A stretch of 64,000 nt of DNA from CBFHSD01 sp965658375 (GTDB lineage: Bacteria > Bacteroidota > Bacteroidia > Flavobacteriales_G > Salibacteraceae). A model generated the notes under the pieces. That model did no database searches and had not been told where the DNA came from. It saw only the letters and a list, made by a program, of their open reading frames with translations. Position 1 is the first letter of the stretch, and each line of letters opens with the position of its first letter. The DNA lies in assembly GCA_965658375.1 (NCBI GenBank), contig CBFHSD010000005.1:24764-88763 (forward strand), given 5' to 3'. Below are positions 26,305 through 34,685 of this stretch, piece after piece. The position numbers were made by a program, and so were the translations under genes.

Positions 26305-26406
26305 TTAATTTCGCGGACAATTCTTGCACGCCTTGCCTTTCTTTTTGTACTTCTTGCAGCACTTCTTTTTGCACGAATAAGCGAAACCAAAACACAAGTT
26401 TGGCAT
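26305..26406 (-). CDS. Putative 33-aa Cys/Lys-rich small protein
   Basis: From ATG 26406 the frame encodes 33 residues ending SCKKKCCKKYKKKGKACKNC then PRN. It has 6 Cys and 12 Lys in the last 24 residues, and one more Cys nearer the start. Such density is hard to get by chance and resembles small Lys/Cys-rich peptides I associate with Bacteroidota genomes, though I cannot name a family. The frame stays open to a TTG at 26460 (51 aa). It lies 92 bases upstream of egtB on the same strand, but egtB has its own promoter box. Metal or thiol binding, or nucleic-acid contact through the Lys clusters, are guesses. The opposite-strand frame is a shadow. Confidence 0.5.
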   Translation of the reverse strand: MPNLCFGFAYSCKKKCCKKYKKKGKACKNCPRN

Positions 26407-26745
26407 GTCAACAGGACTGTTGAACAGATTTTCTTCGTTATGTTGTCTTTCGCTTTGCAATTATTTAGACTAATTCTAAAGAGTGGCAAACATAGAAGAG
26501 GAAGCTAAGAAATCCACTACCTAAAAGTGGGTATAATGCATATCTATACTCTACAATTTTTAAAAACCGAGTAGTATTCTACCAAAGCTTACTTTCCGCA
26601 TTTTTAAGCGCAAAAGACTACAGTATTAAAACAACAGCGTTGTTTTGTCATGACAAATCTCTAAGGTATCTTCGAGCCGCTAAAAAAATCGAACCCTTTC
26701 GTTTACGTAAATTATTGATATTCATAGTACTTATAGCCGAAATAG

Positions 26746-27810
26746 ATGAGTGAAAAGTTAATTTATGGCATTCAACAAATAGGTGTTGGTGTTGCTGATG
26801 CAGACCAAACTTTTGAATGGTATGCTACGCGTTTGGGTTCTGACGTTCCTGTGTTTGAAGACGACAACACAGCTACCTTTATGGCACCCTACATGGGCGG
26901 AAAGCCCAGAGAAAAACGCGCCATCTTAGCTATGAATTTAGAAGGCGGAAGCGGCTATGAGATTTGGCAATACACAAACCGCACGCCTAGCAAACCCGAA
27001 AATCCGTTTAGACTTGGAGATTTGGGCATCAATGGGGCTATTGTAAAATCAAGAAACATCACACAAAGTTTTGACCGTCTACAAAAAATGCAGGTTGAAA
27101 TGCTTACAAATGTTGTAAGTGATATTGACGGCACAAAGTGCTTTTACATCAACGACTTGGGTGGTAACCTTTTGAAAATAAAAGAATCTAACTCTTGGTT
27201 CTCAAAGTCTCAAAAAGATCTTGGTGGTGTTTACGGAGGTATTCTTGGCGTAAGCAACATTGAAGAAGCCATGAAGCTTTATTCAGATGTTCTTGGTTAT
27301 GATCAGGTATTGGCAGATGAAACCGGATCGTTTGAAAGTCTAAAAGGCATAGCAAACGGAGACGCAACATTCAGAAGAGTTATTTTAGGCCATAAAGCCA
27401 ATAGAACAGGAGGGTTCAGCAAACTTTTAGGCGATAGCCAATTGGAACTGGTTCAAATGATAGACAAGGTTCCCGAAAAACTCTTTAAAAACCGTTACTG
27501 GGGTGACCTTGGATTTATACACCTGTGTTTTGACATTTCTAACATGCGCTTGCTCACAGAAGAGTGCAAAGCCAAAGGATTTCCGTTTAAAGTTTTGAGC
27601 TCAGACTCTTTTGATATGGGAGATGCCAACGGACATTGGGGCTACATAGAAGATCCTGACGGCACCTTGATTGAGTTTGTAGAAACGCACAAAGTTTCTT
27701 TGGTAAAACCACTCAACTGGAACATTAACCTGCGTAATAGAGACCCTAAAAAACCATTGCCAAATTGGTTGGTAAAGGCGATGAGTTTCAAGAGAAAAAA
27801 ATTCAATTGA
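26746..27810 (+). CDS. Two-domain VOC (glyoxalase/dioxygenase superfamily) protein
   Basis: The 354-aa protein has two vicinal-oxygen-chelate domains. The first (about 5-145) starts GIQQIGVGVADADQTFEWY and ends FYINDLGGNLLKI. The second (about 160-315) starts VYGGILGVSNIEEAMKLYSD, with LGFIHLCFDISN and YIEDPDGTLIEFVE supplying the His and Glu positions expected for a metal site. It is cytoplasmic. VOC proteins include lyases, isomerases and ring-cleaving dioxygenases. The pair of domains fits a dioxygenase, but the substrate cannot be read from the sequence. Confidence 0.8.
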   Translation: MSEKLIYGIQQIGVGVADADQTFEWYATRLGSDVPVFEDDNTATFMAPYMGGKPREKRAILAMNLEGGSGYEIWQYTNRTPSKPENPFRLGDLGINGAIVKSRNITQSFDRLQKMQVEMLTNVVSDIDGTKCFYINDLGGNLLKIKESNSWFSKSQKDLGGVYGGILGVSNIEEAMKLYSDVLGYDQVLADETGSFESLKGIANGDATFRRVILGHKANRTGGFSKLLGDSQLELVQMIDKVPEKLFKNRYWGDLGFIHLCFDISNMRLLTEECKAKGFPFKVLSSDSFDMGDANGHWGYIEDPDGTLIEFVETHKVSLVKPLNWNINLRNRDPKKPLPNWLVKAMSFKRKKFN

Positions 27811-27817
27811 ATTTTTT
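27796..27817. terminator. AT-rich inverted repeat between convergent genes
   Basis: AAAAAATTCAA and its complement form a perfect 22-base palindrome over the two converging stop codons. It may act as a weak bidirectional terminator, but has only two G-C pairs. Confidence 0.4.
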
Positions 27818-29015
27818 AATTGGGCTGGGCAGATAGATAAGCAGTGGTCCAAGCATTTTGAAAATTGAAACCGCCAGTGATGGCGTCAATGTTCAATACC
27901 TCACCAGCAAAGAATAAGTTGGGAAACAACTTGCTTTCCATGGTTCTAAAATCTACTTCACTCAGTTCTACTCCACCTGCGGTCACAAATTCATCTTTAA
28001 AGATTGACTTTCCCGTAACCTCAAACTCACAGCGAATCAACTGATTGCGCAAAGCCACCAATTGCTCTTTCTTCAAGTCTGGCCACCCTTGTTTGGGTGG
28101 AATACGTGCCGCTTTCGCCAGGTTCTTCCACAGTCTTCTTGGCATTCCAAACTCCGGACGTTCCAATACTTTTTGCTTTGCACCCTCTTGTCGCAGCGTT
28201 TCGAAATGAGCATCTACTCCACCTTCGCTCCAATCTGCCAACCAATTGATGGCAATCAAGAATTTATAGCGGGCATCAAATAAGGGCATGGCTCCCCAAG
28301 CGCTTAATTTTAAAATAGCAGGACCACTTAATCCCCAATGGGTAATCAAAACTGGGCCAGTTGCCTCAAGTGGTGTACCCTCCACTTTCAACTGTACATG
28401 AGGAACAGAAACTCCTTGCAACTGATGCAACCTTTCATCTTTAATCTTAAATGTAAATAAAGAGGGAACCGCACGAATGATTCGGTGTCCTGTTTTGCGC
28501 AGTGCATCCCACATGGTTCTTGAACTCCCAGAACAGATGTAAATTTTATCCGCCAACATAGCATCGCCTCCAATAGCGATTTTCCAGACGCCATGGTACA
28601 GTTCTAAACCTCTAACATGAGATTTACTTTTTATGATAATCTGCTTCTTTTCTGCTTCGTTCAGAAAGCAGTCTATAATGGTTTGAGACTTGTCCGTAAC
28701 AGGAAAAACACGGTTGTCATCTTCAATTTTCAACTCAACGCCTCGCTCTTCAAACCAGGCCATGGTATCTCCCGGCTGAAACTTATGAAAAGGCCCTAAA
28801 AGTTCTTTCTCTCCTCTTGGGTAGTGCTTCACCAATTCTTTGGGTTCAAAACAGGCATGCGTCACATTGCATCTTCCACCACCAGAAACCTTCACCTTTT
28901 CCAACAGGCGATCTCCAGCTTCTAAAATTATAATTTCATCTTCTGGATAATGATCTCTCAGATTAATGGCGGTAAAAAATCCGGCAGCTCCACCGCCAAT
29001 GACCACATGCTTCAT
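27816..29015 (-). CDS. HI0933-family NAD(P)/FAD-dependent oxidoreductase (BaiN-like)
   Basis: From ATG 29015 the protein has 399 aa and starts MKHVVIGGGAAGFFTAINL, a Rossmann dinucleotide-binding motif. It continues with KVKVSGGGRCNVTH, the signature of HI0933/YhiN flavoproteins, and ends with VTAGGVELSEVDFRTMES and GEVLNIDAITGGFNFQ. Members are soluble flavoproteins of poorly known role (BaiN in bile-acid metabolism is one). A 16-residue upstream extension would overlap the divergent gene's promoter and is rejected. A near-consensus -7 box (29020-29027 minus) lies 4 bases before the ATG. Confidence 0.9.
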   Translation of the reverse strand: MKHVVIGGGAAGFFTAINLRDHYPEDEIIILEAGDRLLEKVKVSGGGRCNVTHACFEPKELVKHYPRGEKELLGPFHKFQPGDTMAWFEERGVELKIEDDNRVFPVTDKSQTIIDCFLNEAEKKQIIIKSKSHVRGLELYHGVWKIAIGGDAMLADKIYICSGSSRTMWDALRKTGHRIIRAVPSLFTFKIKDERLHQLQGVSVPHVQLKVEGTPLEATGPVLITHWGLSGPAILKLSAWGAMPLFDARYKFLIAINWLADWSEGGVDAHFETLRQEGAKQKVLERPEFGMPRRLWKNLAKAARIPPKQGWPDLKKEQLVALRNQLIRCEFEVTGKSIFKDEFVTAGGVELSEVDFRTMESKLFPNLFFAGEVLNIDAITGGFNFQNAWTTAYLSAQPN

Positions 29016-29096
29016 AGCACAAGCATAAAAAAACCTTTTGGTGATTGCAATGGTGCACCACATTCAATTTTTTTTACGTCACTCTCTTGCAAAGGT

Positions 29097-29104
29097 TATA
29101 TTTG
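29097..29104 (+). promoter_or_regulatory. -7 promoter box TATATTTG of the T9SS cassette
   Basis: Exact TAnnTTTG match 5 bases before ATG 29110. It falls inside the longer reading frame that opens at 29038, ruling that start out. Confidence 0.65.
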
Positions 29105-29109
29105 ACTCA

Positions 29110-32100
29110 ATGGACATTTTCAAGCGTATTTTCTGCCTTTTTTCCTTTTGGGTTTTGTCTTTCGGAAGTATTCAAGTGTACGCGCATGGAAATTCAGAAA
29201 TCGCCTTCATCCCCAACCAAGGGCAATATCCTGAGCAAGTGCTCTTTAAGGCCGATATTCCGGGAGGTGCGCTTTTTATAGAACAAGATCGTTTTACATT
29301 TCACTTCTTAGATTTTAATCGCTTGAGTGAATTGCATCATGGCACTTATACGGGAGACACCAACAACATTCGCTTACAACACCATGCCTATCAAGTCATT
29401 TTTGAAAATGCAGGAGACCTCATTGCAATAGGGGAACATAAAGAGGAAGCGATCTACCATTTTTTACAAGCCAAAAACCCAAAAGATTGGGTCAGCAATG
29501 TCCAAAGCTTTGGTGGAGTAACCCTCATCAATGTATGGGAAAAGATTGATTTGAAAATTTACTCCATCAGTGGCGAGCTCAAATACGACTTTATTGTTCA
29601 TCCTGGTGGGAACCCACAGCACATTCAGTTGCTTTACGAAGGGTTGGATAAAATGAAACTATCTGGTGACGATCTCAAAATGCACACTGCTTTTGGCGTT
29701 GTTCTAGAAACAGCTCCAGAAAGTTTCCAAGGCAAACAAAAGCCTACCCCGATTCGAAGTAAATACCTCCTGAACGAAAACACACTGTCTTTCGAATTCC
29801 CAGATGGCATAGACTCTACCACCATCCTTACCATAGATCCGGTATTGATTTTCTCGAGTTATTCAGGCTCGCAAGCCAATAATTTTGGTTACACTGCCAC
29901 CTACGATCAGCTGGGTTTTTTGTACTCTGGAAGCACCGTTTTTGGCAACAATTACCCCACAACTCTGGGTGCTTTTCAAACCAGTTTTCAAGGGGGAACC
30001 GGAGGGGGCGCCTTGAACGGAACGGATGTGGCTATTTCTAAATGGGACACCTCAGGAACCACATTGATTTGGAGCACCTACCTTGGTGGAAGCTCTGATG
30101 AAATGCCCCACTCTATGATCACGGATATCAACGGGCTGCTTTACGTAATGGGAACTACAGGATCTACCGATTTCCCCATGCCTACAATTGGATACGACAC
30201 TTCGCACAATGGAGGCCCAGCAGTGAATTTAGTGAATGGTTTGGGAGTAAATTTGGCCAATGGCGCTGATATTTTTGTAGTTCAACTAGACAGTGCTGGA
30301 GCCAATTTGGTAGGCGGTACTTTTCTTGGAGGAAACCACACCGATGGCATCAATGGTTTTGCGGGAACACGCTACAATTATGCTGATGAAGTAAGGGGTG
30401 AAATTGAATTAGACAAGCTTGGAAATGTGTACATCGCAAGTACCACACGCTCTACAAATATTCCTGTTTCTGGCAATACATTTCAGCCCGCAAAGCAGAA
30501 TGGCGTGAACCAAGATGGTGTAATCTTTAAATTAACAGCAGACCTCAACAATGTGCTCTACACCACTTACCTAGGAGGCTCAAGTGCTGATGCTTTGTTC
30601 TCTATTGCGGTGAATGACAAAAACGATATTTATGTAGCAGGAGGAACGGCAAGCAATGACATTCAAAAACCTGGGGCGGCATATGACACCACCTACAATG
30701 GAAGTACAGATGGCTATATCGCCCACATTTCTGAACATGGCGACACCTTAAAAAACGCCACCTATTACGGATCCATCAACTACGACCAAGTTTATTTTGT
30801 TGATCTCGATCGCGAAGGGAAAGTCTATATCTACGGCCAGACCAGTGCTCCTCAAAATCAGCTCATCAGCAACGCCATTTACTTCGAACCTCAAGGTGGG
30901 CAGCTCGTAGCGAAGTTCAAAACAGATCTTTCCTTTACCATTTGGAGAACACGTTTTGGATCAGGAGACGGTACTCCAGACATCTCACCAACAGCTTTCT
31001 TGGTTGACTTGTGCAACAGCGTTTACGTTTCTGGATGGGGAAGCAACATCGATGGCAACGGCTTATCTACTCAAGGTTTAGACACTGCTGGTCAACCTTT
31101 TCAAGGAACAACCGATAACCATGATTTTTACCTGGCCGTAATTGCAGATGACGCCTCTCAATTGACCTACGGAAGCTTTATTGGAGGTTCTGCAAGAGAG
31201 CATGTAGATGGTGGAACATCGCGGTTTGATCGAAAAGGAAAAATCTACCAAGCGGTTTGTGCCGGCTGTCCTGCAGGGCCTGCAGGCTCTACCAGTGATT
31301 TCCCCACCTTACCCAATCCTGGAGCGGTATCTAACACCAACAACGCCACTGGAGGATGTAACCTTGCCGTATTTAAAATGGACTTTTTACTGCCCATTGT
31401 CTTGGCAGATTTCACCGGCCCCTCTTTGGGATGCGCTCCGTTCCTAGCAAATTTTCAAGATCTATCACTGTCGCAAACCACTACCAATTACAGCTGGACC
31501 TTTGGAGATGGAGGAAGTTCCAACCAATCCAATCCCACACACACATACACCCAAGGGGGAACCTATACCATACGATTGATTTTACAAGACAGCAACTCTT
31601 GCAATGTCAATGACACGTTAGAACGTGAAATCACCATTTTAAGTGATTCTTTGGCGCTTCTTCCCGATGTTTATACCTGCGAAGGGACTGGCGTGGAAAT
31701 AGGAATTACCAACAATTCAAACCCTAGCGTAGTTTACAATTGGACGCCCACCACAGGACTTTCTAACCCAACTATTGCCAATCCGGTAGCCAATCCAAGC
31801 GCAGAAACACAATACATACTCACCATTAGCAATGGCATTTGTGCTGACACTGTTATTCAATGGGTGCGCTTTGATTCTTTGCAGGCTCTTGCAGGAAACG
31901 ACACTTTTGTTTGCCTCAATTCTAACTATACGCTCGCTGCTCAATCGAACCAATCGGGTGTGGATTTTTACTGGTATGATGACCCATCAATGACCAACCC
32001 CATCAACTCTTCACCTCAGAATCCGAACCAAACGGTCATTATTTCCGACACTTCGCAAACCTACTATTTAGAGGTTATAAGCGCTATTGGCTGCAAAGCG

Positions 32101-33639
32101 TTTGACACCATCACCATAGGATCCTACGAATTGAATTTCCCATTAGAGGCTTCTTTCATAGACCCTGGCGAAGGCTGCGAACCCTACAATGTTCAATTCA
32201 ACAATACCTCACAAACTTTTGGAGCTGTGAATTATTTGTGGGATTTTGGAGACAGCAACTCAGATACCGCCACCAATCCAAATCATACATTCTCAAAAGG
32301 TAACTTTCAAATCACCCTCTTCTCAAGCGAAAATTCTCCCTGCCCTCAAGCAGACACCTTCTCGCTAAGCATTTCGGTAGATGCCGATTCGAATTACAAC
32401 ATTCGCGATTTGGCCTGCTTAAACCAGTTGACCCAAATAGGTATTGCACCAGACACCAATGCAAACACAAGCTATTCATGGACCCCTACTACTGGACTTT
32501 CTGATCCAACAATATCCAACCCCTCGATAACTGCAAATACTTCGAGCAACTACCTTTTGGTAGTCAATGGTGTATGCACCGATTCTGTGCAAAATGAAAT
32601 TGATGTTGACCTTGTTTATGCTGTGACCGATTCTGTGATTCTTACCTGCTCAGGAGAGCCACCAATAGCGCTCACCGGAGACTCTAAAGGCACAGGAGCG
32701 GCCTTTGCTTGGGTGCTCTTACCACAATCAGATACCTTGAATAACCCATCAGACTCTACTTTAGAATTTCAAGCCATTGGCCCGATTGATAGTTTGGTAT
32801 TCTTCACCCAAACAGATAGTGGCTGTATTGAATCAGACACGGTAAGAATAATTACGAGCGATAACTCTTTAGTGATGTCTCCAGAAGAGTCTATTTGTTA
32901 TGGCGACACCCTATTGATTGAAACAGACAATCTTTTTCCAGAAAATGAGCTCAGCTACAGCTGGACTCCAACAGAAGAGATTATAGGGCCAACAAGTCAA
33001 GCGTCTATTCTTGTTGCACCCCAAACCAACCAATGGTATTATTTATATACCGCGAATGATAGCGGTTGCGCAAAGAAAGATTCCATTTTCATAACAGTAG
33101 CCACGTTGCAAGAGCAAGAGGTAAGCGCAAATAGTACGCAAGACACCCTACTTAAATCTGAAGAAACACAACTCTCGGTTCAACCCAATGGATATAGTTA
33201 CCTATGGGTTCCCGCAACTTTTTTGAACGATCCACAAGCGCAAAACCCCATTGCCACTCCAGATAGCAGCATCAGCTACACGGTTTATGTAAGAGACAAT
33301 AATGTTGACTCTTGTGTTTACAAAAGCGAAGTTGATGTAACGGTGATTGAACTGGTCTGTGGCGAACCCGATATTTATGTGCCCAACGCCTTTACCCCCA
33401 ATGCAGATGGCTTGAATGAAAAACTTTTTGTGCGTGGGAAAAATATTGGCGAAATGCAGTTTTGGATTTTTGACCGATGGGGAAACAACGTTTTTGAAAC
33501 TACCAATATCAACGAAGGTTGGGATGGCAGCTATAACGATACCGATACCCAAAATGCCGTGTTCACTTATCAGTTACAGGTAACTTGCATAGATGGCCAG
33601 TACCACGAAACCAAAGGAAACATAACTCTGCTTAAATGA
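29110..33639 (+). CDS. Giant surface protein: SBBP repeats, PKD domains, T9SS type B (CHU_C) C-terminus
   Basis: From ATG 29110 the protein has 1509 aa. A signal peptide (about 1-25) is followed by a DUF7948-like N-terminal module (IAFIPNQGQYPEQVLFKA, about 30-240). SBBP beta-propeller repeats follow (about 245-770; many LGGSS...A and YVAGGT units), with a PKD domain near 775 (WTFGDGGSSNQSNPTHTY), an Ig-like stretch, a second PKD near 1020 (LWDFGDSNSDTATNPNHTF) and further Ig-like regions. The gliding-motility-associated C-terminal domain runs from about 1423 (YVPNAFTPNADGLNE, IFDRWGNNVF). This is a type B T9SS substrate, exposed on the surface as an adhesin-like filament. It is the first gene of a coupled cassette with a PorP/SprF protein. 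Confidence 0.9.
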   Translation: MDIFKRIFCLFSFWVLSFGSIQVYAHGNSEIAFIPNQGQYPEQVLFKADIPGGALFIEQDRFTFHFLDFNRLSELHHGTYTGDTNNIRLQHHAYQVIFENAGDLIAIGEHKEEAIYHFLQAKNPKDWVSNVQSFGGVTLINVWEKIDLKIYSISGELKYDFIVHPGGNPQHIQLLYEGLDKMKLSGDDLKMHTAFGVVLETAPESFQGKQKPTPIRSKYLLNENTLSFEFPDGIDSTTILTIDPVLIFSSYSGSQANNFGYTATYDQLGFLYSGSTVFGNNYPTTLGAFQTSFQGGTGGGALNGTDVAISKWDTSGTTLIWSTYLGGSSDEMPHSMITDINGLLYVMGTTGSTDFPMPTIGYDTSHNGGPAVNLVNGLGVNLANGADIFVVQLDSAGANLVGGTFLGGNHTDGINGFAGTRYNYADEVRGEIELDKLGNVYIASTTRSTNIPVSGNTFQPAKQNGVNQDGVIFKLTADLNNVLYTTYLGGSSADALFSIAVNDKNDIYVAGGTASNDIQKPGAAYDTTYNGSTDGYIAHISEHGDTLKNATYYGSINYDQVYFVDLDREGKVYIYGQTSAPQNQLISNAIYFEPQGGQLVAKFKTDLSFTIWRTRFGSGDGTPDISPTAFLVDLCNSVYVSGWGSNIDGNGLSTQGLDTAGQPFQGTTDNHDFYLAVIADDASQLTYGSFIGGSAREHVDGGTSRFDRKGKIYQAVCAGCPAGPAGSTSDFPTLPNPGAVSNTNNATGGCNLAVFKMDFLLPIVLADFTGPSLGCAPFLANFQDLSLSQTTTNYSWTFGDGGSSNQSNPTHTYTQGGTYTIRLILQDSNSCNVNDTLEREITILSDSLALLPDVYTCEGTGVEIGITNNSNPSVVYNWTPTTGLSNPTIANPVANPSAETQYILTISNGICADTVIQWVRFDSLQALAGNDTFVCLNSNYTLAAQSNQSGVDFYWYDDPSMTNPINSSPQNPNQTVIISDTSQTYYLEVISAIGCKAFDTITIGSYELNFPLEASFIDPGEGCEPYNVQFNNTSQTFGAVNYLWDFGDSNSDTATNPNHTFSKGNFQITLFSSENSPCPQADTFSLSISVDADSNYNIRDLACLNQLTQIGIAPDTNANTSYSWTPTTGLSDPTISNPSITANTSSNYLLVVNGVCTDSVQNEIDVDLVYAVTDSVILTCSGEPPIALTGDSKGTGAAFAWVLLPQSDTLNNPSDSTLEFQAIGPIDSLVFFTQTDSGCIESDTVRIITSDNSLVMSPEESICYGDTLLIETDNLFPENELSYSWTPTEEIIGPTSQASILVAPQTNQWYYLYTANDSGCAKKDSIFITVATLQEQEVSANSTQDTLLKSEETQLSVQPNGYSYLWVPATFLNDPQAQNPIATPDSSISYTVYVRDNNVDSCVYKSEVDVTVIELVCGEPDIYVPNAFTPNADGLNEKLFVRGKNIGEMQFWIFDRWGNNVFETTNINEGWDGSYNDTDTQNAVFTYQLQVTCIDGQYHETKGNITLLK

Positions 33640-34685
33640 TGCGAAAAAGAACCGACAAGCATATGGTTTTTTGGAGTATCGGATTGATTTTCATCGTTCT
33701 TGGCTTATTTCAACCTGTGCTAGCGCAAGACATTCATTTTACACAATTTGACAGAAGTAAGATTCAATTGAATCCGGCATTAACGGGGAATTTTCAAGGT
33801 GATTTCCGCTTGAATGGAAATTACAGATCACAATGGAAATCAGTTACACGACCTTACAACACTTTTCAATTTGCAGCTGACGCCAACAGCATTTTAATTG
33901 AAGGTTTAGGAGTTGGAATTGCTTTTATGCAAGATGCCGCTGGAGACGGGAATTTAACTACTTCAGAACTCTCGGTTCCATTGAGTTACCGCGTAAATAT
34001 TGACGCTCAAAATGGCTCTCAACGGACATTGACCCTTGGTGTTCAACCCACTTTTGGCTCAGTAAGTCTCGATTGGGAATCACTCACCTTTGACGACCAA
34101 TTCAACGGATGGAATTTTGACCCCAGTTCCCCAACACAAGAAACTCCTATTGCCACCAGCTTTAATTATTTCAGCGCTTCTCTTGGTTTGGTGTTCGCTC
34201 AATACAAAACAAGACATGATCATTGGGAAATAGGCTACAGTGTCCATCAAATCAATCAACCCAAATGGAGCATTTATGGCGCGAGTGATGTAAAGGTTCC
34301 CATAAGAAACAGTGCTTTCATTACCTACAACACCTCTATTACCGAAGAATGGAAAATTGAAACGGGTATCCGCTTTCAACAACAGAACAAGCATAGCGAA
34401 TGGTTACTTGGAGCCAACGGGGTGTATGTGTTGGATGAACGTTATTTTAATTACCGAGCTATTGTTGCTGGTGCTTGGGTTCGCGCAGAAGATGCAGGTG
34501 CCTTGTTCTTTGGATTTGACTACAACAATTGGCGCACTGGTTTGAGCTATGATTTCAATTGGAGCGAACTCACTACAAGCTCCAACTACAGAGGCGGAAT
34601 AGAATTTTCGGTGATTTACATCCTGTTCAACCAAAAGGGAAAAGACCTCGGTTTACCCAAGAAATACTGCCCTGATTACCTATGA
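33636..34685 (+). CDS. PorP/SprF family type IX secretion membrane protein
   Basis: The 349-aa protein has a signal peptide ending PVLAQ, then DIHFTQFDRSKIQLNPALTG, the hallmark start of the PorP/SprF family, and a 14-strand-type outer-membrane barrel. SprF-like proteins are needed for export or surface attachment of the type B cargo encoded next to them. Its start overlaps the adhesin stop codon (ATGA) and its own stop overlaps the next start (ATGA), so the three proteins should be made in fixed proportion. It is one of several such paralogs expected in the genome. Confidence 0.93.
   Translation: MMRKRTDKHMVFWSIGLIFIVLGLFQPVLAQDIHFTQFDRSKIQLNPALTGNFQGDFRLNGNYRSQWKSVTRPYNTFQFAADANSILIEGLGVGIAFMQDAAGDGNLTTSELSVPLSYRVNIDAQNGSQRTLTLGVQPTFGSVSLDWESLTFDDQFNGWNFDPSSPTQETPIATSFNYFSASLGLVFAQYKTRHDHWEIGYSVHQINQPKWSIYGASDVKVPIRNSAFITYNTSITEEWKIETGIRFQQQNKHSEWLLGANGVYVLDERYFNYRAIVAGAWVRAEDAGALFFGFDYNNWRTGLSYDFNWSELTTSSNYRGGIEFSVIYILFNQKGKDLGLPKKYCPDYL

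Larger units (their letters stand above)
26213..26745. other. 533-base divergent region between egtB and the VOC gene
   Basis: Holds the egtB promoter box (26217-26224) and the small Cys/Lys-rich frame (26305-26406). From about 26470 to 26745 I see no gene, RNA structure or repeat; the sequence is AT-rich and presumably carries the promoter of the VOC gene at 26746, though no clear box was found. Confidence 0.45.

Noticed and set aside
26227..26508. Plus-strand 93-codon frame with a hydrophobic stretch upstream of the VOC gene
   Set aside because: It is the complement of the Cys/Lys-rich frame (Lys-rich codons read backward give Phe/Leu), has no promoter or homolog features.
26661..26720. 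GGGTTCGATT on the minus strand resembling a tRNA T-arm
   Set aside because: No acceptor, D or anticodon stems can be built around it.
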